Shown: positions 45,016-52,935, counted from the stretch's first letter. The stretch: DNA of 64,000 nt from Rhizobiales bacterium Y(2018) (GCA_005502925.1 SCPD01000011.1:1-64000), one strand, 5' to 3'. Numbers and translations: made by a program. The notes: generated from the sequence alone by a model not told the origin.

Positions 45016-45222
45016 CTACTTATTCTGGCCGCCCGGGGTACGGTCGTCTTCTTCCTCACGCCGGGGAGTCTGCTGCTGCCCCGGATTCTGCTGCTGCTGC
45101 TGGCCGGGGTTCTTCGCCCCGCCGCCCTGCTGTTCTTGGCCCGGACGCTGACCCGGGTTGCCCTGCTGCTGCTGCTTATCGCCTTGATTCTGGCCACGCT
45201 GGTTATCTTGATCGCGATTCAT
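45016..45222 (-). CDS. Small Gln/Gly/Pro-rich disordered protein
   Basis: The 68-residue protein has almost no hydrophobic residues. It consists of blocks such as NQGDKQQQQGNPGQ and NPGQQQTPRREEEDD, so it should be unfolded and highly soluble. The start follows CAGGAGTGAGAC, a good site. An EcfG-like promoter lies 36 bases upstream. Such proteins occur with desiccation or osmotic stress genes; here it leads the SDR operon. It is called a gene because of the ribosome site, the promoter and its place in a stress cluster. Confidence 0.75.
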   Translation of the reverse strand: MNRDQDNQRGQNQGDKQQQQGNPGQRPGQEQQGGGAKNPGQQQQQNPGQQQTPRREEEDDRTPGGQNK

Positions 45223-45257
45223 GTCTCACTCCTGTTTGAGGGATAGTGACCAGCGCC

Positions 45258-45282
45258 AACACATTGCAGACGCATTTGTTCC
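45258..45282 (-). promoter_or_regulatory. EcfG-like promoter GGAAC-N16-TGTT
   Basis: On the minus strand GGAAC (45282-45278) is followed after 16 bases by TGTT (45261-45258), one base off CGTT. It lies 36 bases before the Gln-rich protein start. Confidence 0.65.
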
Positions 45283-45449
45283 TGATGCGTCACGAATGGC
45301 GCTGGAACTCCCTGTCGAGCTTGTCGATCAGCGCCTTGCCCTTCTCGCCATCAACTGCCTGCAGATTGGCGTGCCTCGATGTTCGGCCCATCCGTCAGTC
45401 ATTCGCCCGGTTCCATGATGCGAACCAAAACGCTCTGGCAACCAGAAAT

Positions 45450-45474
45450 GGAACATATCCGCGCATCACGGGTT
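45450..45474 (+). promoter_or_regulatory. EcfG-like promoter GGAAC-N16-GGTT
   Basis: GGAAC at 45450-45454 and GGTT at 45471-45474 lie 16 bases apart, one base off the CGTT consensus. They are 35 bases before the DUF892 start and mirror the minus-strand site at 45258. Confidence 0.65.
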
Positions 45475-45508
45475 GCCGTCGTCACAACCCCCAACCAGGA
45501 GAGACGCC

Positions 45509-46009
45509 ATGGCTTTGCACACACTCGACGCATTGTTCGAGGACACGCTGCGCGACATGTATTATGCCGAAAAGAAGCTGACCCGAATTCTTCCCAAGAT
45601 GGCGAAGAAGGCGAGCAGCGCGGAACTCGCCGACGCATTCACGTCGCATGCCGAGGAAACTCAGGGGCATGTCGATCGCATCGAAAAGATCTTCGGAATG
45701 CTGGACAAGACGCCTCGCGCCAAGAAATGCGAGGCGCTCGAGGGGCTCTCCAAGGAGGGCGATCATGTGATGGAGGAAGCCGACGCCGAGTCGGTCATGG
45801 ATGCCGGGCTGATTGCGGCGGCCCAGTCGGTCGAACACTATGAAATGGCGCGCTACGGCACTCTCATCGCCTGGGCCAGGGAAATCGGCCTCACCGACGC
45901 AGCGGATCTGCTCCAGGCGAGCTTGGCGGAAGAAAAGGCGGCTGACGAAAAACTGAACGAAATTGCCCTAACCGTTAATCCGGCGGCGGAACGGAAGGAA
46001 GCCGCCTGA
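45509..46009 (+). CDS. DUF892 ferritin-like protein (YciE/YciF type)
   Basis: The 166-residue four-helix protein begins at the ATG at 45509 after CAGGAGAGACGCC. Family features are LHTLDALFEDTLRDMYYAEK, HAEETQGHVDRIEKIF and the second helix pair with SVEHYEMARYGTL. The glutamates and histidines in these segments are the ferritin-like metal ligands. DUF892 proteins are induced by general stress and carry a di-iron-type site of uncertain role. It is transcribed divergently from the Gln-rich protein and SDR. Confidence 0.92.
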   Translation: MALHTLDALFEDTLRDMYYAEKKLTRILPKMAKKASSAELADAFTSHAEETQGHVDRIEKIFGMLDKTPRAKKCEALEGLSKEGDHVMEEADAESVMDAGLIAAAQSVEHYEMARYGTLIAWAREIGLTDAADLLQASLAEEKAADEKLNEIALTVNPAAERKEAA

Positions 46010-46046
46010 CGTTGACCGAATCCGATCACATCCACCCGAACCTTTG

Positions 46047-46078
46047 GTCCGCCGGTTCACTCTCCAGCGGACTTTTTT
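46047..46078 (+). terminator. Intrinsic terminator after DUF892
   Basis: GTCCGC (46047-46052) pairs with GCGGAC (46067-46072), followed by TTTTTT. The stem is short (6 bases) with a 14-base loop, but the T-run is clear. It lies 38 bases after the stop. Confidence 0.65.
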
Positions 46079-46254
46079 CTTTCCCACGGACTTTCCGCAT
46101 ACCGTGATGTCGGAATTTTCAAACGGCAATTTAGCAGCCACCATTACCCGGTGCTGCCGATCGAACTGACCTCCATGTCAGTCGATTTTACTTGAAATCT
46201 CTTTCTCCAAGCGAGAGTATTCCGGCGCGATCGACGTTCAGTGGAACGACAAAA

Positions 46255-46506
46255 ATGCCAAAGGCCTATTTCGAGCCCAAGACTTTGGCCGAGCTCGGGG
46301 CAGTGCTTGAGCAAGCCAAGGCGATCCTTTCACGCAGAGGCGAAGACACGCCCAACAACATGGACTGGGTTGCCCGGCGCATCCTCGAACTCGCATCCCA
46401 GGGCATACCGCCGGAGCAAATCCTGGCCCAGGTCATGAAGCCGCTCTCGCCCTTTGATGCGGGGTTGAAGATAACCGAAATCAAGATTTCTTTTTCTCCG
46501 AACTAG
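46255..46506 (+). CDS. Small protein of unknown function
   Basis: The 83-residue protein has a likely start at the ATG at 46255; a TTG at 46192 has no ribosome site. It looks folded and helical, with LAELGAVLEQAKAILSRRGE and MDWVARRILELASQGIPPEQ. The ending ITEIKISFSP suggests a final strand. No family is recognised. It stands alone between the DUF892 gene and the XRE/DUF2975 pair, 45 bases from the end of the XRE gene. Confidence 0.55.
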   Translation: MPKAYFEPKTLAELGAVLEQAKAILSRRGEDTPNNMDWVARRILELASQGIPPEQILAQVMKPLSPFDAGLKITEIKISFSPN

Positions 46507-46551
46507 CCGTGCCCGTAGCCGATGGTGCGTCGCGGAACTTTGGCGGCGCCA

Positions 46552-46773
46552 TCACTCCTGATCTGCTGCATCCTCTTCGTAGCGCAGTAGATCGCCTGGC
46601 TGGCAATTCAGGAACCGGCAGATCCGTTCGAGCGTATCGAACCGCACACCCTTCACTTTGCCTTGCTTGAGAAGTGACAGGTTGGCTTCCGTAATGCCGA
46701 CATACTCCGCCAGGTCCTTCGACTTCACATTGCGCTCGGCCAGCATGACATTGAGCCTGACCCGGATGGCCAT
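46552..46773 (-). CDS. XRE-family small helix-turn-helix regulator (YozG-like)
   Basis: The 73-residue Cro/CI-type DNA-binding protein reads RLNVMLAERNVKSKDLAEYV, then the recognition helix TEANLSLLKQGKVKGVRFDT and ICRFLNCQPGDLLRY. The short form paired with a DUF2975 membrane protein is a known gene pair. The DUF2975 gene ends 11 bases upstream of this start. The pair probably controls itself, perhaps through the AT-rich palindrome at 47392. Confidence 0.92.
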   Translation of the reverse strand: MAIRVRLNVMLAERNVKSKDLAEYVGITEANLSLLKQGKVKGVRFDTLERICRFLNCQPGDLLRYEEDAADQE

Positions 46774-46784
46774 GTGCGCGGTCC

Positions 46785-47357
46785 TCAGACGAACTGCGCG
46801 TTTTCGTCGGCGATCGCCACCGCATCCGTCATCACCCACGCGATGACCGCGACCATGCCTGCGAAAAGCAGAGTGAGCAGCGTGTCGGATCCCACGGTGA
46901 GCGCAAGTGTTCTCCTCCCCGATACCGCAGCCGAGCTCAGCAACAGGCTTAAAGCGGCGCCCGCCAGCGGTTTCAGCACGGCCGACACTGCAATGGCGAT
47001 CGAAAACGCCTTGAGTGCGCTGACCGTCTGCATCGAGAAGATCCTGCCGCCCGCGAATTCGGTGAAACAACGCCGGGCCTGCATCAGCCCAAAGATCAAG
47101 GCAGAGAGCGGGATCATCGAGATGACGAGGCCGCCGAGGCGGAAATCCCATCCGATATCGGGAAGCGCCGCGCCGGTCACGCCGGCCATGGCGAGAAGAG
47201 CCCCGGCCGGTGTCGCCAACCAATAATAGATCATGGCCGCGACGAGCAGGAGCGCTGTCACCAGACACAGGATGGCCATGACTCGACTGAGGCTCCCGAT
47301 ACGGCGGAGCCGCCTCGTCCGGACGGGATCATTGTTGTCGGCGGCCAGAATGATCAT
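46785..47357 (-). CDS. DUF2975 membrane protein
   Basis: The 190-residue protein has four hydrophobic segments and the DUF2975 pattern LRRIGSLSRVMAILCLVTAL, FGLMQARRCFTEFAGGRIFS and VSALKAFSIAIAVSAVLKPLAG. The last segment, IAWVMTDAVAIADENAQFV, matches the usual C-terminus of the family. Together with the XRE gene it forms the typical membrane protein/regulator pair. The physiological role is not established. Confidence 0.9.
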   Translation of the reverse strand: MIILAADNNDPVRTRRLRRIGSLSRVMAILCLVTALLLVAAMIYYWLATPAGALLAMAGVTGAALPDIGWDFRLGGLVISMIPLSALIFGLMQARRCFTEFAGGRIFSMQTVSALKAFSIAIAVSAVLKPLAGAALSLLLSSAAVSGRRTLALTVGSDTLLTLLFAGMVAVIAWVMTDAVAIADENAQFV

Positions 47358-47391
47358 GCGGCTCTCCCTATGCTTCAGTTACTGTTACGAC

Positions 47392-47418
47392 AAAAATTAT
47401 CGTTTGACAATAATTTTT
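47392..47418. promoter_or_regulatory. Candidate XRE operator, 9-base inverted repeat with 9-base spacer
   Basis: AAAAATTAT and ATAATTTTT are perfect reverse complements across CGTTTGACA. The element sits 35 bases before the DUF2975 start and, on the other side, 41 bases before the gene at 47459. The spacer carries TTGACA, a possible -35 box for the plus-strand gene, so binding would also affect that gene. Confidence 0.65.
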
Positions 47419-47458
47419 ATCTGCCTATCAATCTCACGACTTGATGAGGAACCGTTCA

Positions 47459-47857
47459 ATGGCACTCCGTTCGACAGACTGGGCTACCTTTCCCTTCATC
47501 CTTTTTGCGGCTTTCTCCGGCCTGGCATCGCCGTCGACCGCGGCGCCCTCGACAGCGCAAGGACAGGTTTCGGTGGCGCAAGTTATCGAGATGCTCGACA
47601 AGGCACCGACCGAAAGGGTCGCACGCCAGGTGTTGACGGCATATCTCTCCGGGCTGGGCGAGGCTGCCGGCGTTCTCCTCACTGCGGGAAGCGATGCCAG
47701 GCTCGCACGCTGCAGCAAGGCCCTGAGCCTGAGCGATGCTCAGGCGCGCCAAGCTCTCGCCGCCGCGGGTCGGCGCAAGGACCGCAACGAGATCGCCGCG
47801 ACGCCTTTGCTCCTCAACGACATGATAAAACGTGCCGCCTGCCGGCTCGAACCTTGA
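47459..47857 (+). CDS. Secreted protein of unknown function (possible Rap1a/Tai-like)
   Basis: The 132-residue protein begins at the ATG at 47459 after TGAGGAACCG. The signal peptide (LFAAFSGLASPSTAAPS) is clear. The mature part has VLTAYLSGLGEAA, ARLARCSKALSLSDAQAR and two cysteines (the second near MIKRAACRL). This arrangement, a central alpha segment with YLSGLGEA and two distant cysteines, is reminiscent of small Rap1a/Tai-type periplasmic proteins, but I cannot assign it. It is divergent from the DUF2975/XRE pair and sits over their operator. Confidence 0.6.
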   Translation: MALRSTDWATFPFILFAAFSGLASPSTAAPSTAQGQVSVAQVIEMLDKAPTERVARQVLTAYLSGLGEAAGVLLTAGSDARLARCSKALSLSDAQARQALAAAGRRKDRNEIAATPLLLNDMIKRAACRLEP

Positions 47858-47875
47858 GCGGAACTGGCTCGCATC

Positions 47876-48022
47876 ATGCGCAGATTGCTCACGATCCTCT
47901 TCATCCTCACCGCCCTCACCGGCTGTGCGAACTGGAATTGGAAGGCGACGGGAGAGGCCTGGCGCGACTCCCTCTGCCGCGACCAGCACAAACAATCCTG
48001 CAAAGGCAGTGACGAGGACTGA
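47876..48022 (+). CDS. Small lipoprotein, 48 residues
   Basis: This short gene codes for a signal peptide (RRLLTILFILTALTGC) whose lipobox LTGC gives a lipidated Cys17. A tail of 31 residues follows, with Trp-Asn-Trp and two further cysteines (DSLCRDQHKQSC). It starts 18 bases after the previous stop and is probably co-transcribed with it. A short lipidated envelope protein is the only sensible reading; the function is unknown. Confidence 0.65.
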   Translation: MRRLLTILFILTALTGCANWNWKATGEAWRDSLCRDQHKQSCKGSDED

Positions 48023-48040
48023 ACGGGTGATGCCGCCGCT

Positions 48041-48565
48041 CTAAAGCCGGCTGTAGACACCGCTCGCTTCACCATTTGGATCGGTGATCCGCAGTTTGCT
48101 ATCCTCGAATTGCCAGTGCAGCACAACCGGTTCCAGATCCTGAGCATCAAAACTCCAGCTTCCAGTAAGATCGGGTCGGCAGTCATTGACGGATTTGTAT
48201 ACCCCCACCGCCGGCAGGAAGGTGATGGTGCTGCCTTTGATCTCGATCTGGCCGGTCTTGCGCGCCAGCGAGCGCACCTGCCCGCAGCCCTCGACACGCG
48301 TGGACTGGAAGAGGAAATAATCGGTTCGGCCGCTCCGATGAAAGGAGAAGGAGACGCTGGCGCCATCGCCATCCGCGCAGAGGTCGATATCGGTGCAATA
48401 GCTGCCGCCGGATGCTGCATTACCCCATTTGCCAACGAGCTCGCGCGGTATCCCGCCCTCCCCGTCGGTCGATGGAGCCCTGCCCAAGGCTTCACTCAGA
48501 AGTCCCAGAATCACCAGCCAGATGGCGGCGGCGGATATAAGAACACTGCGAATGCGTAACGACAT
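48041..48565 (-). CDS. Secreted protein of unknown function
   Basis: The 174-residue protein runs from the ATG at 48565. An N-terminal hydrophobic helix (SVLISAAAIWLVILGLL) acts as signal or anchor. The rest is beta-rich and resembles a small lipocalin-like envelope protein: IPRELVGKWGNAASGG, FHRSGRTDYFLFQST and TGSWSFDAQDLEPVVLHWQF. The repeated Gly-x-Trp-like turns (GKWGN, TGSWSFD) and cysteines are conserved-looking. No family is named. Confidence 0.7.
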   Translation of the reverse strand: MSLRIRSVLISAAAIWLVILGLLSEALGRAPSTDGEGGIPRELVGKWGNAASGGSYCTDIDLCADGDGASVSFSFHRSGRTDYFLFQSTRVEGCGQVRSLARKTGQIEIKGSTITFLPAVGVYKSVNDCRPDLTGSWSFDAQDLEPVVLHWQFEDSKLRITDPNGEASGVYSRL

Positions 48566-48573
48566 GGGCCTAC

Positions 48574-48735
48574 TCACCGCAACGGCCTTTCGACGGCAGC
48601 GGACGTTTCCCGCGGTTCGCCATGCTCCTGTGCCGCTTTGCGCCTCTCCAACAGAAATGTGACGGAATAGACGCGGGCATTGCATTGCGCCGATGCAACG
48701 TCCGACAGCACTTTCCAGAGGTTGAGATGAAACAT
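48574..48735 (-). CDS. Possible small protein, 53 residues
   Basis: This short open frame has a strong ribosome site (AAGGAG, 5 bases before the ATG at 48735). It ends 8 bases before the secreted protein at 48565, so it could be its operon partner. It reads MFHLNLWKVLSDVASAQC, then VYSVTFLLERRKAA and a charged tail. Codon third positions are about two-thirds G or C, lower than most genes here. It may be noise. Confidence 0.4.
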   Translation of the reverse strand: MFHLNLWKVLSDVASAQCNARVYSVTFLLERRKAAQEHGEPRETSAAVERPLR

Positions 48736-48926
48736 CCAGGCTCCTTGCCATGATGGATATGTGCCGCCCTCGCCAAGCGGGCCACAAGCTAAGGAGGCTC
48801 TGAATATGTCGCTTGGACTAGACGGCCCTCAAATTGGCCCAAAAGGCCCTGCAAATCGGCCAAATCGTCCCGTAGCCTGTGTACTTCAGCTTGACGCATC
48901 ACGGCGCCTGCTGGCAGGGAGTGCCG
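48736..48926. promoter_or_regulatory. AraC upstream region with 21-base-spaced direct repeats
   Basis: GGCCCT-(G)CAAAT-(C/T)GGCC occurs at 48824 and again at 48845, exactly 21 bases apart (two helix turns). This spacing is typical of AraC-family half-sites. An ATG at 48806 has a perfect AAGGAGG 8 bases before it and opens a 45-codon frame that runs past the AraC start (stop at 48943). That may be a leader peptide or chance. No other gene is seen here. Confidence 0.45.
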
Positions 48927-49904
48927 ATGACCATGACGAGTGAGTCCGCCTCGTTTCGACTGCGGACCGATGCCCTTCCGGCACGCGACCGCATCGAGAT
49001 CATGCGCGAAGTCTATGGCCGCACGGTCCTCAAGGTCGATGTCGATCCGGTGATGCCGCTTGCCGTCGACATGACATTGCGCGGCGTGCCCGGCGTTGGC
49101 ATCGCCACCGGCTCCAGTTCGCAATTGCGCGCGCATCGCTCGACCGCCTTGATCGACAATGACGACATCATACTGCTCGTGGCGCAGTCGGGCGCCAGCC
49201 TCATGAAACATCGTGGCCGCGAGGAACCCGTCCATGAAGGCCAGGCGTTGATGATGAGCGGTGCCGAAGTCGGCATCAGTCAGATCCAGCCGGGCGGCTT
49301 GCGCTTCATCAATATGAGCTTCTCGATGCGCAAGCTGGCGCCCCTGGTCGGCGATCCGGGTGCCGTCTTCATGCGGCCGCTCCCGACCGATAGCGCGCCG
49401 ATGCGGCTGCTGATCGATTATGTACAGGCGGTGCAGACGGTCGAACGCGAAGCGCCCGCCGAAATGTGGCACCTCGCGGCGACACATATGATCGACCTGA
49501 TGGCCGTCGCGATGGGCGCGACGCGCGACGCCGCAGAGATCGCTCGCGGCCGTGGCGTGCGGGCGGCGCGGCTACGCGCCATTAAGGCCGACATTGCTGC
49601 GCATGGCGCTAGCCTGTCCACCGACCAGATCGCCGCGCGCCATCGTTTGTCACCCCGTTATGTGCGCAAGCTGTTCGAAGGCGAAGGCACGTCGCTGTCC
49701 GACTTCATGCTGGCGCAACGGCTCGAGCGGGCGCATCGCATGCTGAGCGATCCGCGCCAGGCGGGCTCGACCATCACGGCGATCGCTTTCGAGGCCGGCT
49801 TCAACGACCTGTCCTATTTCAATCGCACCTTCCGGCGCCGCTACGGCGCGACACCGTCGGAAGTGCGCGCCGCGGCACTATGGACGCGCGACGACGACGC
49901 GTGA
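48927..49904 (+). CDS. AraC-family regulator
   Basis: The 325-residue protein starts at the ATG at 48927 after CAGGGAGTG. Residues 1-210 form the ligand/cupin-like part (DALPARDRIEIMREVYGRTV, GIATGSSSQLRAHRSTAL). The C-terminal two-helix-turn-helix domain is clear: RHRLSPRYVRKLFEGEGTSL and the signature ITAIAFEAGFNDLSYFNRTF, RRRYGATPSEVR. It probably controls the methyltransferase that follows in the same direction, or itself through the repeats upstream. Confidence 0.92.
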   Translation: MTMTSESASFRLRTDALPARDRIEIMREVYGRTVLKVDVDPVMPLAVDMTLRGVPGVGIATGSSSQLRAHRSTALIDNDDIILLVAQSGASLMKHRGREEPVHEGQALMMSGAEVGISQIQPGGLRFINMSFSMRKLAPLVGDPGAVFMRPLPTDSAPMRLLIDYVQAVQTVEREAPAEMWHLAATHMIDLMAVAMGATRDAAEIARGRGVRAARLRAIKADIAAHGASLSTDQIAARHRLSPRYVRKLFEGEGTSLSDFMLAQRLERAHRMLSDPRQAGSTITAIAFEAGFNDLSYFNRTFRRRYGATPSEVRAAALWTRDDDA

Positions 49905-49993
49905 TGCACGCCGAGATCAAGCAACCCTGGTCCTCACCTGACGCAGAGCCTTCGCCCTATCCTTGCCGCACCACATTGGCGAAGATTATCACC

Positions 49994-50683
49994 ATGAGCA
50001 CTCCCGTTCCTTCCGCCTCGGCCTTCACCCGTTACGCGCAAGCCTATGACGCGATGCGCCGCCGCCTCATCCCCTGCTTCGACGACTTCTACGGTGCGGC
50101 CTTGCGCCTGATCGAAGACTGGAAGATCCGCGATGACTTTCGCGTTCTCGATCTCGGCGCCGGGACCGGCTTGTTCTCGGCCATGATCCTGGAGCGCTTT
50201 CCGAAAGCCCGGCTGCATCTGATCGACGCGTCGTCCGGCATGCTGGACCAGGCCAAAGAGCGTTTCCGCGGCAACCCGTCCGTCACCTTCGGCATTGGCG
50301 ACATGGCGGCGTCCGATTTCGGCGGCCCATGGGATGTCATCGTGTCGGCGCTCGCGATCCATCATCTTGATGATCCAGCCAAGCAGTCACTGTTCGGCCG
50401 CATCGTCAGGACGTTGCGGCCCGGCGGACTGTTCGTGAATGCCGAACAGGTCTTGGGTCCGACGCCGGAAGCGGAAGACCGTTATGTGCGCTTCTGGCAT
50501 GCCGAAATCCGTGCCGCCGGCGTTTCGGAAGAAGAGATCGCCGCGGCTGCCGAGCGTATGGCCTTCGACCGCTGCGCATCCGTCGAGGCGCAGCTTGCCT
50601 GGATGCGCGAAGCGGGCTTTCGCGATGTCGATTGCAGCTTCAAGTCCTGGCGTTTCGCGGTATTGAGCGGGCGCCGGGCATAG
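49994..50683 (+). CDS. Class I SAM-dependent methyltransferase
   Basis: The 229-residue protein begins at the ATG at 49994; longer frames overlap the AraC end. Motif I is RVLDLGAGTGLFSAMIL, then LIDASSGMLDQAKERF and the post-I segment GDMAASDF with ALAIHHLDDPAKQ. It is a UbiE/arsenite-type small-molecule methyltransferase without the cysteine set of ArsM, so arsenic methylation is not indicated. It follows the AraC gene by 89 bases and runs towards the convergent arsenic operon. Confidence 0.85.
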   Translation: MSTPVPSASAFTRYAQAYDAMRRRLIPCFDDFYGAALRLIEDWKIRDDFRVLDLGAGTGLFSAMILERFPKARLHLIDASSGMLDQAKERFRGNPSVTFGIGDMAASDFGGPWDVIVSALAIHHLDDPAKQSLFGRIVRTLRPGGLFVNAEQVLGPTPEAEDRYVRFWHAEIRAAGVSEEEIAAAAERMAFDRCASVEAQLAWMREAGFRDVDCSFKSWRFAVLSGRRA

Positions 50684-50685
50684 CT

Positions 50686-51873
50686 CTATCCCTTCGCCCG
50701 CATCAGGCGCCCTATTCCCAGAAACGTCACCACCGAGCCGGCGCCCAACGCCATGGTGATCCCGAGGGACCAGGTGGCGCCGATCTGCACCATGCCGGCG
50801 GCGAAAGCAAAGGGCGCGGTCGCCGAGACGATCAAACGCGCCGAGGCGACCCGTCCCTGCAGCCTTCCGTAGCCTTCGCTTCCAAACAGCAGAAGCGGCA
50901 AGGTGCCCAGCACGATGCTGAACAGGCCGTTGCCCAAGCCGAAGAGAATGGCAAAGGCCATGGCTCCCGTGACCATCGGCGCAGTCAGAATAAGCACCAG
51001 GAGTGCGCCGGACATCAGAGCCGCCGCGATGGTGGCGAGGATCACCGGTGACAGGTTGCGCCCGAATGCCATGTTGATGAGGCGGCTCGCCACCTGGGAC
51101 GGGCCGAAGACCGTCGCGATGATGGCCGCCGTGGCGGTGAGCCCCAGCGCCGCCAGCATCGGCACCATGTGAATGAGAACCGCCGAGGCGACGAAGGACT
51201 GCAAGGAGAAGGCCAATATCATCAGCGCGAAGCCGATCGGCCGCGAGGCGACCGAGAGCCGGCCGATGACCGGCTCCGTTCCAGCCGCAATCGCATTCCG
51301 GCTGCGCGCCAGTCCCCGCGCCAGCCACGCATGCAACGGCAGGCAGACCAGAAGATTGAGCGCGGCGAAGATCAGATAGACGGAGCGCCATGACATCTGC
51401 GTCTCAAGAAAGGCCGTGATGGGCCAGAAGACGGTCGAGGCAAAGCCGCCGATCAGGGTCAGATAGGTGATGCTCCGTTGCGCCTGGGCGGGATTGAGCT
51501 GCACGAGAAGGGCGAAGGCGGCGCCGTACTGGACGAGGCTCGCCGCCACTTCGACGATAACGAGAGTGCCGACAAATATGAGCTTGTTGGGCGCCAGGCT
51601 GCAACCAACAAGGGCCGCCGCCGCGCAGGCCGAGCCAATGGTCATCAGCCGCCCGGCGCCGTAGCGATCGATCAGGATACCGAACCAGGGCGCCGTCAGC
51701 CCGCCGACCAGCAGCGAAAGCGACAGGGCCGCGAAGATCCACTCAACCGACCATGTCAGATCGCGCGCCATATCCGGCGCCAGGATGCTGAAGGCGTAAT
51801 AGAGCGTCCCGTAGCCAATGATCTGGGTCACGCCAAGGGCGACGATTGGCGCAATCGATAGGCGTGCATTCAT
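50686..51873 (-). CDS. arsK: MFS transporter, ArsK-like
   Basis: The 395-residue, twelve-helix protein reads VALGVTQIIGYGTLYYAFSI at the start, with the MFS turn GILIDRYGAGRLMTIGSACA. I relate the N-terminal pattern to the ArsK group of arsenite/antimonite exporters described in Agrobacterium; this is recall, not a search. The start overlaps the ACR3 stop by one base, so it is in the arsenic operon. A general monocarboxylate-type MFS is the alternative. Confidence 0.75.
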   Translation of the reverse strand: MNARLSIAPIVALGVTQIIGYGTLYYAFSILAPDMARDLTWSVEWIFAALSLSLLVGGLTAPWFGILIDRYGAGRLMTIGSACAAAALVGCSLAPNKLIFVGTLVIVEVAASLVQYGAAFALLVQLNPAQAQRSITYLTLIGGFASTVFWPITAFLETQMSWRSVYLIFAALNLLVCLPLHAWLARGLARSRNAIAAGTEPVIGRLSVASRPIGFALMILAFSLQSFVASAVLIHMVPMLAALGLTATAAIIATVFGPSQVASRLINMAFGRNLSPVILATIAAALMSGALLVLILTAPMVTGAMAFAILFGLGNGLFSIVLGTLPLLLFGSEGYGRLQGRVASARLIVSATAPFAFAAGMVQIGATWSLGITMALGAGSVVTFLGIGRLMRAKG

Positions 51874-52931
51874 CAGGCGTTTTCGGATTCGAGGGACTGC
51901 TTCGCGGTGGAACCCCGCTCATACCATGCCTTGGACCGATTCACGATCGCCACGACCGACAGCATGACCGGCACCTCGACCAGGACGCCGACCACCGTCG
52001 CCAGCGCCGCACCGGAGCTGAAGCCGAACAGGCTGATCGCCGCCGCGACAGCGAGCTCGAAGAAGTTCGAGGCCCCGATCAGGGCGGAGGGACCGGCCAC
52101 GCAATGCCGCTCGCCCAGGATGCGATTGAGCAGATAAGCGAGGCCTGAATTGAAATAGACTTGGATCAGGATCGGCACGGCGAGAATACCGATGACCAGC
52201 GGCTGCGCGATAATCTGTTCGCCCTGGAAGCCGAACAGCAGAACCAGAGTTGCGAGAAGTGCCAGCAGCGACAAGGGCTGCAGCTTCTTCAGGAGACGAT
52301 CGAGCGCCCCCGGCCCGCCGGATGCCAGAAGGAAGCGGCGCAGGAGCTGGGCGGCGATTACGGGAATGACGATATAGAGCCCGACCGAAAGGATCAGCGT
52401 GTCCCACGGCACGATGATTGCGGAGAGGCCGAGCAGCAGGCCGACAATCGGGGCGAAGGCCACCACCATGATCGCATCGTTCAGCGCGACCTGCGACAAG
52501 GTGAAATGCGGTTCGCCCTTGGTGAGGTTGGACCATACGAACACCATGGCCGTGCAGGGCGCGGCGGCGAGAATGATGAGACCGGCAATATAGGAGTCGA
52601 TCTGGTCCGCCGGCAGATAGGAGCGGAACAGCCAGCCGATGAAGAGCCAGCCGAGCAAGGCCATCGAAAATGGCTTCACCGCCCAGTTGATGAAGAGCGT
52701 CACGCCAATGCCGCGCCAATGCCGGCCGACCTCGCCGAGCGCCGCGAAGTCGATTTTCAGCAGCATCGGCACGATCATGAGCCAGATCAGCAGAGCGACG
52801 GGAATATTGACCTTGGCCAACTCGGCAGCGCCGATCGCATGGAATATCCCGGGAAACAAATGGCCGAGCGCAACACCGGCGATGATGCACAGAGCCACCC
52901 AGACGGTCAGATAACGTTCGAATATCGACAT
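51873..52931 (-). CDS. acr3: ACR3-family arsenite efflux transporter
   Basis: The 352-residue inner-membrane protein starts at the ATG at 52931. The family features are in order: ERYLTVWVALCIIAGVALGH, NIPVALLIWLMIVPMLLKID, the substrate cysteine in AAPCTAMVFVWSNLTKG, and LIGASNFFELAVAAAISLFG with the conserved glutamate. It exports As(OH)3, probably with a proton. It lies 4 bases after the ArsC-ArsN2 fusion, so reduced arsenic is passed straight to an exporter. Confidence 0.95.
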   Translation of the reverse strand: MSIFERYLTVWVALCIIAGVALGHLFPGIFHAIGAAELAKVNIPVALLIWLMIVPMLLKIDFAALGEVGRHWRGIGVTLFINWAVKPFSMALLGWLFIGWLFRSYLPADQIDSYIAGLIILAAAPCTAMVFVWSNLTKGEPHFTLSQVALNDAIMVVAFAPIVGLLLGLSAIIVPWDTLILSVGLYIVIPVIAAQLLRRFLLASGGPGALDRLLKKLQPLSLLALLATLVLLFGFQGEQIIAQPLVIGILAVPILIQVYFNSGLAYLLNRILGERHCVAGPSALIGASNFFELAVAAAISLFGFSSGAALATVVGVLVEVPVMLSVVAIVNRSKAWYERGSTAKQSLESENA

Positions 52932-52935
52932 GATG

